From NCBI RefSeq assembly GCF_002979915.1, contig NZ_PCQA01000001.1:558001-622000 (forward strand): 64,000 nucleotides of DNA. The letters are read 5' to 3'. The stretch comes from Arthrobacter sp. MYb213. Lineage in GTDB: Bacteria > Actinomycetota > Actinomycetes > Actinomycetales > Micrococcaceae. Below the pieces are notes generated by a model, which was not told the origin of the DNA, ran no database searches, and saw only the letters and a list, made by a program, of their open reading frames with translations. Each line of letters begins with the position of its first letter. Positions within the stretch are counted from its first letter, which is position 1. Below, piece by piece: positions 16,504-24,598 of this stretch. Both the position numbers and the translations under genes were made by a program.

Positions 16504-17460
16504 CTAGACTCGCCAGCGCAAACGACTGTCGGTTTTGGAACTCTTGCAGGTGTAGGTCTTACCAGCTTTGGACTTACCCTTTTTGAACTTATCTACGCTC
16601 TTGCAGAAAGCTCCTGGATGTACGGAGCCCTTAACATAATGGCTCTGGATTTTCTTCGGGGTTTTCGGCTTAGAACTGTCTTTGCTTCCACCAGGTTTGA
16701 TCGTCTTCACCTTGGCGGCCTTCTGGTTCTTGCAGGTGTTGAGCACCTTTTTCATCGCGTTCTTCTCGGCACTGGTCACCGAAAGCGCGTACTTCTTCTT
16801 GACGCTCACCTGAGTAGCCACATACTGGCAGCGGAAAGATTTATTCTTCGGCAGCCACTCGGCAGTGTTCTTAGCACCCTTCTGACGATTCGCAGAAGCC
16901 GAGGAAGCCATCAGATTTAGCGGGTCGTTAGCTAACGCCTGACGTTGCGTCTGCGAGAGTTTCTGCCCACCGGAGATCCAGGCGTTTTTCAGCGCGACCA
17001 CGTGGTCGATATCAACCGAACCAGAATTCACTTTCCAGTTAATGCGCTTACCGCTGTAGCTATCTTGCAAGGTTCCGGAGCGCACAGTGCATTTCTTACG
17101 GTCTTTGAACTTCACCTTGGACATATCGCGCGACAACGTATCTTGGCGTTCGTCGCACTTATCCTTATCAAAGTCCTTCCACCCGTTGCCGAACTTCTTA
17201 TTTCGGTTATATCCGGTAGCCGGAGCCTTACCTTTAACCGGCAACGAGTTCAGGACGGTCATTGCTTTCGGCCCGGTGAGTTTTGCGCCCGGCTTGACCT
17301 TCTTAGAGCCCGTAGACGCCAAATCGGCCACGAAGGATTGCTCAAGCGGGACATAGCTTTGGGTGAATTGGGCAGTTGACTGTTCTCTTTCAGCGGCATT
17401 TGCGCAGCCGGTGAGTGCCAACGCACCAATCGCGAACATAGCCAAGACACGGCGCAGCAT
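16504..17460 (-). CDS. Secreted HNH endonuclease-like lipoprotein (DUF1524 type)
   Basis: 318 residues from the ATG at 17460 (GGGGAG upstream); the longer frame upstream has no signal. Lipobox LTGC with lipidated Cys 19 after a short hydrophobic segment, so the protein is exported and membrane-anchored. The middle carries VDIDHVVALKNAWISGG with the catalytic Asp-His, then DPLNLMASSASANRQKGAKN and the EWLPKN segment, a pattern of HNH/DUF1524 nucleases of the GmrSD C-terminal type. The Lys-rich linker and C-terminal CKSVDKF...CKSSKTDSRLRWR module recur in Arthrobacter-type exported proteins. A role in extracellular DNA degradation is plausible. Confidence 0.8.
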   Translation of the reverse strand: MLRRVLAMFAIGALALTGCANAAEREQSTAQFTQSYVPLEQSFVADLASTGSKKVKPGAKLTGPKAMTVLNSLPVKGKAPATGYNRNKKFGNGWKDFDKDKCDERQDTLSRDMSKVKFKDRKKCTVRSGTLQDSYSGKRINWKVNSGSVDIDHVVALKNAWISGGQKLSQTQRQALANDPLNLMASSASANRQKGAKNTAEWLPKNKSFRCQYVATQVSVKKKYALSVTSAEKNAMKKVLNTCKNQKAAKVKTIKPGGSKDSSKPKTPKKIQSHYVKGSVHPGAFCKSVDKFKKGKSKAGKTYTCKSSKTDSRLRWRV

Positions 17461-17705
17461 AAAACTCCCCAAGTGATGCGAATGAATGGTGATGGTCAAG
17501 CGCCGAATTATCGTGCGATCTTCAACCAAATAGGAGCTTACCCCGTCCCTCCCCCAAAATCTGAAACCTCGCGGCATTCAGCTTCAGTCACCGTAACTAA
17601 CGGCATTCAAGCCACCTGAGTGCAAGGTCAAAGCTCACCATGCCGTGTCACTGACTCCAGTAAGATTTGAACCAGTAGACATTTTGGCCAGCTCTAAGGA
17701 AGCAC

Positions 17706-18398
17706 ATGACAAACACCGCCTCCGACGCCACCAAGCCGATAAAATCTCGCTCGCGGTGGCAGCCAACTCCGGGAACCGAACGTACGCTGTGGCGTGGAAT
17801 GATTCATGCCTGGGTCAGTCCGTTGGTGATTATTTTGGGGCTCCTGATTGTGGTCTTGGCGCAGGGGCAGGCCGCCGAGTGGTCCGCCGCGGTATTCGCG
17901 TTGACCTCCATTACCCTCTTCGCCACCTCGGCGATGTATCACCGCGGAAACTGGTCACCGCAGACCACCGCGTGGTTCCGTCGCGCTGATCACGCAAATA
18001 TTTTCTTGTTGATCGCTGGCACATACACGCCCATTGCGGTGCAAATCCTTGATCGCTCGCAAGCGACCCTGACCTTGTCGATCATCTGGGCCGGAGCAAT
18101 ACTCGGGATTCTCGTTAAAACCTTCTGGCCAGCGGCTCCACGCTGGTTTTCCGTGGTCCTATACATTCTGCTTGGTTGGGGCGCGGCGATGGACATCCCC
18201 TCCTATTGGGCAGCCAGCCCCGCGGTCCTGCTGCTGGTCTTAGGCGGTGGCCTGTTCTACTCGATCGGCGCGGTGTTCTACGCAACCAAACGTCCCAACC
18301 CGGTCCCGACAGTCTTCGGATTCCACGAGCTTTTCCACGCCTGCACGGTGGTGGCCTTCGGTTGCCATTGGATCGCAGTGTTGCTGGTAGTTCTGTAG
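17706..18398 (+). CDS. PAQR / hemolysin III family membrane protein (TrhA type)
   Basis: 230 residues, seven membrane helices. The conserved PAQR zinc-site motifs are present: SAMYHRGNW (His), RRADHANIFLLIAGTYTPI (Asp/His) and FHELFHACTVVAFGCHW (HExxH-like plus a late His). Bacterial members affect membrane energetics and lipid homeostasis; true hemolytic activity is doubtful. A single gene with its own terminator. Confidence 0.85.
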   Translation: MTNTASDATKPIKSRSRWQPTPGTERTLWRGMIHAWVSPLVIILGLLIVVLAQGQAAEWSAAVFALTSITLFATSAMYHRGNWSPQTTAWFRRADHANIFLLIAGTYTPIAVQILDRSQATLTLSIIWAGAILGILVKTFWPAAPRWFSVVLYILLGWGAAMDIPSYWAASPAVLLLVLGGGLFYSIGAVFYATKRPNPVPTVFGFHELFHACTVVAFGCHWIAVLLVVL

Positions 18399-18410
18399 AC
18401 GGTATGAAAA

Positions 18411-18448
18411 AACAATGGCTTCGATCCTAAAAGATCGAAGCCATTGTT
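18411..18448. terminator. Bidirectional intrinsic terminator
   Basis: AACAATGGCTTCGATC (18411-18426) pairs with GATCGAAGCCATTGTT (18433-18448), preceded by an A-run and followed by T-rich sequence. It lies between the convergent PAQR and MHS transporter genes. Confidence 0.8.
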
Positions 18449-18461
18449 ATTGATGCGGTTT

Positions 18462-19739
18462 TTAGCGCAGCTTGTAGCGCAGGCGAATAAACGCCAGACC
18501 AACCAAGGAGATGACCGCGATAGCCATGTAGTACAGGCTCGGCGTTTCCAGCGAACCGGTAACGCTGAGCAACCAGGTCAGCACCAGCGGTGCGATACCG
18601 CCAAGTAGCGTGACACCCACGTTGTAGGTCACCGAGATCCCCGAGCCACGAATAGCGGCTGGGAAGAGCGCGGAAATCAGTGCCGGCAGTGGTCCGAAGT
18701 AGAAGGACATGATCACACCAAGTAACGCGATCACCACCACCATCACCGGGATGCTCGGATTGCTGGTCATCAGCTTAAACAGTGGCCAGGCCAGGACCAA
18801 GGCGCCGACGGCTGCCCAGGTCATCACCTTGGCAGGTCCCACTCGGTCCGCCAGGTGGCCAATCATTGGAACGGTGATTAAGGTGATCACACCGGCTACT
18901 ACTCCGCCAAGGAAGGCGGCATCTGCTGGGATATTGAGGTTCTTGACCGCAAAGGTTGGCATGTACAAGATCATGTAGACAGAAATTGTTGCCACACCGA
19001 TGGCCGCGGAACCAGCCAATAGTCGGCCGTAGTGCTGGCTAAACAATTCACCCAGCGGCGACTTGCTCTTCTTGGTGGTAATGAACTCTTCGGTCTCTTC
19101 GAGTCGCGCACGAATGTAGAGTCCCACCGGGCCAATCAGCAGACCGACAAAGAACGGCACACGCCAGCCCCAACTTTCCAAGGCTTCTTGGGACAGCTGC
19201 GTGGTCAGTACGTACCCAAATCCGGAGGCCAGCAACATCGACACACCCTGAGCAGCCACTTGCCAGGAGGCGTAGAACGCCTTCTTATGCGGGGCACTTT
19301 CGATCAAGAACGCGGTGGCCGTACCAAACTCGCCACCGGCGGAGAATCCTTGGATGAGACGCGAAAGCAAAATGATTAGCGCACCCCAGACTCCGACCAT
19401 CGCGTACGTGGGGGCGACGGCCATGATGAGCGTGCCAAGCATCATCAGCATCAAGGTTAGCGTCAGCGCCTTCTTGCGTCCCTTACGGTCTGCGTAACTA
19501 CCTAGGATCATTCCGCCCAGTGGACGGATCAGGTAGGAAATCGCGAAGGTCGCAAAGGTCAGGATCAGCGCGAAGGATCCATTGGATTCGGGGTAGAACA
19601 GTTTCGCAATAGTCGTAGCGAAGGTGGCGTAGACGATGATGTCGAACCATTCCAGGGCAGCGCCGATGGAGGAGGAAATCACCGCCTTGCGTGCAATCGC
19701 TAGTTGTTGCGGTGTCGCCTGTGGCGTGGCGGTGCTCAT
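18462..19739 (-). CDS. MFS transporter, metabolite:H+ symporter (MHS) family
   Basis: 425 residues from the ATG at 19739, which overlaps the stop of the upstream deacylase gene (ATGA), so translation is coupled. Twelve membrane helices. The loop GSYADRKGRKKALTLTL between helices 2 and 3 and RLIQGFSAGGEFGTATAFL are typical of the MHS group (ShiA, ProP, KgtP relatives). Proton-driven uptake of an organic acid or compatible solute is expected. The coupling to an ArgE-like deacylase suggests that the cargo is its N-acyl substrate. Confidence 0.85.
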   Translation of the reverse strand: MSTATPQATPQQLAIARKAVISSSIGAALEWFDIIVYATFATTIAKLFYPESNGSFALILTFATFAISYLIRPLGGMILGSYADRKGRKKALTLTLMLMMLGTLIMAVAPTYAMVGVWGALIILLSRLIQGFSAGGEFGTATAFLIESAPHKKAFYASWQVAAQGVSMLLASGFGYVLTTQLSQEALESWGWRVPFFVGLLIGPVGLYIRARLEETEEFITTKKSKSPLGELFSQHYGRLLAGSAAIGVATISVYMILYMPTFAVKNLNIPADAAFLGGVVAGVITLITVPMIGHLADRVGPAKVMTWAAVGALVLAWPLFKLMTSNPSIPVMVVVIALLGVIMSFYFGPLPALISALFPAAIRGSGISVTYNVGVTLLGGIAPLVLTWLLSVTGSLETPSLYYMAIAVISLVGLAFIRLRYKLR

Positions 19740-20905
19740 GCCGAGAGCTCCTGCACCAGGCGCAGGATGAAGTTTTCGCAATCAACAATCTGGGATAGTT
19801 CAATGAATTCATCCGGTGCGTGCGCCTGAGCAATGTCGCCAGGTCCACACACTACCGATGGGATTCCGGCGGCGGCGAACAGCCCAGCTTCGGTGCCATA
19901 GGTGACCTTCTCGTCGGTGGCGATCGCACCGCAGGCGGCGGCCAACGCGACGATTTCTTCTCCGGGATCGGTGTCCAGTCCCGGGGCGCCGGCAACCTGT
20001 TCGAATTGCACCGAGCCGGCGGAATTTACCTGCTTCATTTCAGCGTCAAGCTGCGCGGCATAGTCACGGAACTGCGCGATCAGCGCGGCCCGGTCCACCA
20101 CTGCCAGCGAACGGAATTCAAAGTGCACCACGCACTTTGAAGGGATGGTGTTTACCGCGATTCCGCCGTCAAAGCGGTTCACGTTCATGGTGGTGGTTGG
20201 CTCGATAAACGCGTCATCGCTCGGTCCGTCGTTGCGCAACTGAGCCGAAATTTCTTCTACGTAATTGGCAAAGCGCAATGCGTAGGAGATCGCATTCAGT
20301 CCCTCGCGTGGCAGCGAGGAGTGGGCGGCAACGCCGTTGAAGGTCACCTGGAAAACGTTCATGGACTTGTGCCCACGAATCGCGCGCATGCTGCTCGGCT
20401 CACCGATGACCGCTCCGCGTGGGGACAGCTGCTGCGCGGCGATTTCCTCCACGAGGCTCACCGCTCCCACACAACCGACCTCTTCGTCATAGGACAGGGC
20501 CAGGTGGATTGGTTCGGTCAGTTTCGCTGCGGTAATTTCCGGCAGTTTGGCCAGGATTACCCCGATAAAACCCTTCATGTCGCAGGTGCCGCGTCCGTAA
20601 AGCTTGCCATCGCGGATCTGCGTGCTAAATGGTTCGCTGGACCAGTCCTGTCCATCTACCGGGACCACGTCGGTGTGCCCGGAAAGCACGATGCCGCCGG
20701 TGCGCGTACCGTCGCTGGCCGGGATGGTGGCCAGCAGGTTCGCCTTGGAGCCGTCCTCGTTGTGGATCAGCTTCGAGCTGATTCCCGCTGCATCCAGCTT
20801 CGCCACCACCAACTCGATTAGCGGCAGGTTACTGTCGCGGCTGGTGGTATCGAGGCTGATCAGTTCATTGATCTCGGCCATCGTCGTTTCGGCTGGTGCA
20901 GCCAT
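19736..20905 (-). CDS. M20 family deacylase, acetylornithine deacetylase (ArgE) type
   Basis: 389 residues from the ATG at 20905 (GGGAG upstream). Hydrolyses an N-acyl amino acid, classically N2-acetylornithine to ornithine. Metal and catalytic motifs: LSGHTDVVPVDGQDW, YGRGTCDMKGFIG, YDEEVGCVGA (catalytic Glu) and a C-terminal Gly/Thr-rich segment TYGTEAGLFAAAGIP with the last ligand region GDIAQAHAPDEFI. Actinobacteria usually make ornithine by the ArgJ route, and no arg genes lie nearby. The coupled MHS transporter therefore favours a catabolic scavenging role over arginine biosynthesis. Confidence 0.85.
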   Translation of the reverse strand: MAAPAETTMAEINELISLDTTSRDSNLPLIELVVAKLDAAGISSKLIHNEDGSKANLLATIPASDGTRTGGIVLSGHTDVVPVDGQDWSSEPFSTQIRDGKLYGRGTCDMKGFIGVILAKLPEITAAKLTEPIHLALSYDEEVGCVGAVSLVEEIAAQQLSPRGAVIGEPSSMRAIRGHKSMNVFQVTFNGVAAHSSLPREGLNAISYALRFANYVEEISAQLRNDGPSDDAFIEPTTTMNVNRFDGGIAVNTIPSKCVVHFEFRSLAVVDRAALIAQFRDYAAQLDAEMKQVNSAGSVQFEQVAGAPGLDTDPGEEIVALAAACGAIATDEKVTYGTEAGLFAAAGIPSVVCGPGDIAQAHAPDEFIELSQIVDCENFILRLVQELSA

Positions 20906-21008
20906 GATGAACTCCCGTATCGTCGGTAAAGCTAGTGATGGGTTCATCGTTTCACACCAAGTCACCACGGTAAAGAAGATTTCTTAGCAAGACAATATAG
21001 CGCCAAAA

Positions 21009-21731
21009 TTAGGCTTCGAAGACTCCGGCGCCGCGCAGATAATTGCCGATCAGTGAGCCAAACACTTCGTCTTGATCCACCGTGGTAGCTCCCTGAAGGA
21101 AAGCGGCGGTAAGCAGAGGGTACTGTCCGCTGGCCAGCGCCTGCTGAACTTCGGTCACACCGCGCGGCTGGGCATTTTGCTGGCTTAGTTCGTTGATCAC
21201 GAAGGCTGAGGTGATCGCGGTGAGCATGGCGATCGTTTGAAGTTTTTGCGTTCCAGATAATGCGGTGCTCGTCAGTGCGTTCAGCGCGGACTCTAAATAT
21301 CGTAGGGTGTGTGGCCCCGGTACGCGTGCGGTCTGCACCAGTGGTGCCAGCCAGGGGTGTGCGTGCATAATCGCTCGTCCCTGGGCGGCGAGTTCGAGCA
21401 ACTGCCCTTCGGGACTGCCGGTCAACTCGTCGAAGACGTATTCGCCGCTCACCCTATCCACCATCAAATCAAGTAATTGGTCCGAAGAATCAACATATCG
21501 GTAAATGGAGGCGGCCCCCGCACCGATTTGTTGGGCGACGGCTCTGATAGAAACCGCGTCCAGACCTCGCTCGTCCGCCAGCTCAACGGCCACCCGGGCA
21601 ATTTTTTCGCGCGAGTGCGCCGGTTTTGGGCCCCTGGCACTATGGTCTAAATTCGTACCGGCTTCCTGCTTTTCTTGCTTCGGCACCCTAGATTTCTCCT
21701 GCCGTCTTTGGTGGTGTTCTCTTGCCACCAT
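21009..21731 (-). CDS. TetR/AcrR family transcriptional regulator
   Basis: 240 residues. A basic, disordered N-terminal tail of about 40 residues precedes the helix-turn-helix (IARVAVELADERGLDAVSIR then AVAQQIGAGAASIYRYVDSS). The C-terminal domain resembles the TetR_C_1 group of antibiotic-type regulators. It is divergent to a glycosyltransferase gene with only 54 bp between the starts, so it probably controls it. No Shine-Dalgarno precedes the ATG, but TATATA lies about 5 nt upstream, so the mRNA may be leaderless or the true start lies further in. Confidence 0.82.
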   Translation of the reverse strand: MVAREHHQRRQEKSRVPKQEKQEAGTNLDHSARGPKPAHSREKIARVAVELADERGLDAVSIRAVAQQIGAGAASIYRYVDSSDQLLDLMVDRVSGEYVFDELTGSPEGQLLELAAQGRAIMHAHPWLAPLVQTARVPGPHTLRYLESALNALTSTALSGTQKLQTIAMLTAITSAFVINELSQQNAQPRGVTEVQQALASGQYPLLTAAFLQGATTVDQDEVFGSLIGNYLRGAGVFEA

Positions 21732-21785
21732 TAGACTATATACTTAATTGCGAACAGTGATCGCTATTTAGAGGTTGGAGAGAAA

Positions 21786-23009
21786 ATGCGTGTACTCATG
21801 GTCACCCCAGGAACTCGTGGCGACGTCGCACCCATGGCGGGACTCGCCGCCAAGCTGGGCGCTGAAGGATTTGAGGTGTCGATCGCGGCCAACGCGGAGT
21901 ACGCGCCACTGGTCACCAGCGCTGGCGCCACCTTCCACGAACTGCCCGGTTCCATGAATGAACTGGTGAACCCCGCAGCCCCGGGGCAGAAAGCCGGCGC
22001 CAAAGAATTGCGCTGGTATATGAGTCAATTGCAGAGCTATTTCCAGTCCGCAGCCACCGGGACACTGCAAGCCGCCGAGCAGGGGGCCGAGGTGATCATG
22101 GCCAATTCGGTGGCACCATTTGCCTACGACGTCGCCGAGGCCCTCCAAATTCCAGCCATCGGAGCCCACCTTCAGCCATCCGAACCAAGCAGCGCCTACG
22201 CGCCCATGGTTTTAGGTACCACGCGCAATTTTGGAGCAGTGGGTAACAAGCTGCTTGGTTCACTCATTAGTGCCAGCAAAGCCCCTTACGATCCGCCGGT
22301 GACCCGTCTTCGTGCGGAGCTTGGCTTGCCGCCACGGCGTCGGTCCGCCTCTGAACGGGGACGCAGGCGCAAAGACGCGCCGATCCTGCACGGTTTCAGT
22401 CCGTTAATAGTTCCGCGACCAAAGGACTGGCGCGAGGCCATGACCACCTGCGGCTACTGGTGGCCGCAAGGCGATAACGATTGGACCGCTCCAACCGAGC
22501 TTCTCGACTTTCTCGCCGATGGCCCACCGCCGGTTTACCTTGGTTTTGGTAGCACCGCGGCACTGGATGCAGACTTCATGCACGAGGTAGCTACCCGCAG
22601 TGGCCGGCGCGTCATCCTCCAAGGCGCCCCTGGAATTAACGAGCCGAATATCCTGGGCATCGGGAACACCGACCACCGGTGGCTATTTCCGCAGATGGCC
22701 GCCGTGATTCATCACGCCGGGGCAGGCACCACCGCCGCCGGACTACGAGCCGGAGTACCTACGATTAGTGTGCCAATCTTTACCGATCAACCATTCTGGG
22801 CCGCTCGCGTGCATGCCCTCGGCGCAGGCGTTGAGCCGATCAAATATAAAGAACTGAGCGTCGAACGACTACTGAACGCCATCGACCAGACGCTGGCTAC
22901 CGATAAATATGCGGCGCGCGCTGCGCACCTGGCGAAGCAACTAGAAGCGGAGGAAGACAGTTCACTGCCGGTAATCCGAGCGTTGCACCAAGTGACTTCT
23001 GCCCACTAA
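21786..23009 (+). CDS. GT1-family glycosyltransferase (UDP-glucosyl/glucuronosyl transferase-like)
   Basis: 407 residues, GT-B fold. The N-terminal Rossmann domain starts MRVLMVTPGTRGDVAPMAGL. The C-terminal nucleotide-sugar site carries HHAGAGTTAAGLRAGVPTIS and FTDQPFWAARVHALGAG, the signature of sterol, flavonoid and macrolide glycosyltransferases. It transfers a sugar to a small lipophilic acceptor, perhaps an antibiotic as a resistance step. The divergent TetR regulator fits induction by the acceptor. GGAGAG precedes the ATG. Confidence 0.85.
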   Translation: MRVLMVTPGTRGDVAPMAGLAAKLGAEGFEVSIAANAEYAPLVTSAGATFHELPGSMNELVNPAAPGQKAGAKELRWYMSQLQSYFQSAATGTLQAAEQGAEVIMANSVAPFAYDVAEALQIPAIGAHLQPSEPSSAYAPMVLGTTRNFGAVGNKLLGSLISASKAPYDPPVTRLRAELGLPPRRRSASERGRRRKDAPILHGFSPLIVPRPKDWREAMTTCGYWWPQGDNDWTAPTELLDFLADGPPPVYLGFGSTAALDADFMHEVATRSGRRVILQGAPGINEPNILGIGNTDHRWLFPQMAAVIHHAGAGTTAAGLRAGVPTISVPIFTDQPFWAARVHALGAGVEPIKYKELSVERLLNAIDQTLATDKYAARAAHLAKQLEAEEDSSLPVIRALHQVTSAH

Positions 23010-23028
23010 GCCCCCACGTCCGCACACA

Positions 23029-23062
23029 CCAAAGGCACCCACCGAATGGTAGGTGCCTTTGG
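23029..23062. terminator. Bidirectional intrinsic terminator
   Basis: CCAAAGGCACC (23029-23039) pairs with GGTGCCTTTGG (23052-23062) between the convergent glycosyltransferase and CsbD genes. Confidence 0.75.
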
Positions 23063-23073
23063 ATGGAAAACTT

Positions 23074-23268
23074 TTACTTGTTCAGATCGTCGCGAACGTC
23101 TTTAGCTGCGTCCTTGACTGCTTCGCCGGCCTGCTTGGCCTTGGCTGCTGCCTGATCCTTTACGCCTTCGGCTTGCAGGCTCTCATTGTTGGTCGCGTCG
23201 CCGACGGTCTCCTTGACCTTGCCGCTTGCTTCCTGAGCCTTGTTCTTAAACTTATCGCCCAAACCCAT
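23074..23268 (-). CDS. CsbD family stress-response protein
   Basis: 64 residues from the ATG at 23268 (GGAGA upstream). The start GLGDKFKNKAQEASGKVKET and the repeated Lys/Ala/Glu heptads are the CsbD pattern; the protein is small, hydrophilic and helical. CsbD-like proteins are produced under general or osmotic stress; molecular role unknown. Confidence 0.85.
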   Translation of the reverse strand: MGLGDKFKNKAQEASGKVKETVGDATNNESLQAEGVKDQAAAKAKQAGEAVKDAAKDVRDDLNK

Positions 23269-23400
23269 TAGATGATCTCCTGTCGCTTGATCGAACAACT
23301 TACCTAATCGACGCTACCTGCCATTTTTTGGAGCTAGCTGGATACCACCTTATGTTTTCCTGACCTCGTATTCTAGGTCTTGTAATCCTGTAGGGGTGCG

Positions 23401-23712
23401 CTAAGGTTTCGCCTTTGAGCGTGCCGGGTCAAGTAGTTCACGTAACGCGGATTTATAGTTTTCAAATGCAGTCCGCCCCGTTCTCGTGAGGCACACATAG
23501 GTCACCGGATTGCGTCCCTCCAAAATTTTCTCCACTGCTACATACTGGCTGTCTTCGAGTTTGCGCAGATGTGTAGCCAGATTCCCGGAGGTCATCGTCA
23601 GCATCCCCTGGAGTTTGGGAAAGGAGATTCGATCGCCAACCCGAAGCGTGTCGAGCACCGTGACCGTGCGCAGACGCGCCTGTGCATGAATGACCGGATC
23701 AAGCTCGTGCAT
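23401..23712 (-). CDS. Winged-helix transcriptional regulator (HTH_34 / MarR-ArsR-like)
   Basis: 103 residues from the ATG at 23712 (GGTGGGC upstream), overlapping the end of the upstream membrane-protein gene by 14 bp. The winged helix runs through RISFPKLQGMLTMTSGNLAT and HLRKLEDSQYVAVEK with a wing at EGRNPVTYVCLTRTGR. This small group commonly pairs with a membrane protein of unknown function, as here. Autoregulation is suggested by the palindromes upstream of the operon at 24384-24440. Confidence 0.82.
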   Translation of the reverse strand: MHELDPVIHAQARLRTVTVLDTLRVGDRISFPKLQGMLTMTSGNLATHLRKLEDSQYVAVEKILEGRNPVTYVCLTRTGRTAFENYKSALRELLDPARSKAKP

Positions 23713-24361
23713 GCCCACCTTCAACCACCTCACCTGTGACCAATGCTGGCTTCAAATTGTGCAACAACCCGAGCACTATCAGCCCAACTCCACCCACCGC
23801 ACCGGCCAGCAAGTTATAGGGCGCTGGCACTGTCAGTGAAAGCATTCCAATGACTAAGATCCAGGCCCCAAAAATCAGCTGTGTCCGATCATTGAAGATT
23901 AACGATCCGGCGATCACCAACACTCCCACCACCAAGCACAGCGATCCTAGTGCGAAGGTCAACAGTCCCATGGAATCTAGGCCCGCCGCGTGTAGCCGCC
24001 AGCCGAGCAATCCGGCGAAGATGATTCCTAGCGTGAAGGTATTGCCGTAAATTGCACCTTCCACCATCGATGGCCCCTTCATTCCGGAGCCACGTTTGGC
24101 CGAGTGCAGCGCGGAGATCACGATGGCCAGTGCAAAGGCGAGTACTCCGATGCCGACGCCGAGAAATTTTGGCAGCAACGGAGAAGCAACCGGTGCAAAG
24201 GTGAAGAAGACCGCAATGAACGCGATCACCCAGGCGCCACCCCAAAGCGAAAAGAGCAGCAGCTGATTCGGGCTCATGGCCTGACGTGTTTGACGCGCAT
24301 TAGCCTCGATGCCATCCAAGATCCGCGCCGGATCCGTTTCTGGCGTGCTCTCGTTGTTCAT
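23699..24361 (-). CDS. Hypothetical membrane protein in operon with a winged-helix regulator
   Basis: 220 residues from the ATG at 24361; an ATG three codons earlier (24370) sits too close to GGAG. Six hydrophobic helices follow a short soluble N-terminus (IEANARQTRQAMSP). Resembles uncharacterised actinobacterial membrane proteins that sit beside HTH_34 regulators. No catalytic motif seen. Translationally coupled to the regulator. Confidence 0.65.
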   Translation of the reverse strand: MNNESTPETDPARILDGIEANARQTRQAMSPNQLLLFSLWGGAWVIAFIAVFFTFAPVASPLLPKFLGVGIGVLAFALAIVISALHSAKRGSGMKGPSMVEGAIYGNTFTLGIIFAGLLGWRLHAAGLDSMGLLTFALGSLCLVVGVLVIAGSLIFNDRTQLIFGAWILVIGMLSLTVPAPYNLLAGAVGGVGLIVLGLLHNLKPALVTGEVVEGGHARA

Positions 24362-24383
24362 TGTCTGCATTCTCCTTCATCGG

Positions 24384-24401
24384 GTGACTCTGTAGAGTCA
24401 C
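24384..24401. promoter_or_regulatory. Palindrome upstream of the membrane protein/HTH operon
   Basis: GTGACTCT (24384-24391) and AGAGTCAC (24394-24401), perfect 8-bp arms with 2-nt spacing, lying 22 bp upstream of the start. Likely an operator, probably for the HTH regulator of the same operon. Confidence 0.5.
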
Positions 24402-24423
24402 AAAGTTATTCGTGATGAAAAGT

Positions 24424-24440
24424 ACTTTGCGTTACAAAGT
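24424..24440. promoter_or_regulatory. Second inverted repeat, ACTTTG-n5-CAAAGT
   Basis: ACTTTG (24424-24429) and CAAAGT (24435-24440). The half-site CAAAGTTA also occurs at 24401-24408. Two dyads within 60 bp suggest cooperative binding in the shared upstream region. Confidence 0.4.
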
Positions 24441-24598
24441 TAAAGATAACACTCGAAAGTCTTACGCGCTAGGGTGCTCGCACTGCACCTGCGCTCGGGG
24501 AAAACTCCGTATCATGGAGATTACTAGGCTTCGCAACACCATCGCTCGCGCGCGGTCAGACATCGGGTGAGCGCCACGACTCAACGAGGTACACCGCC

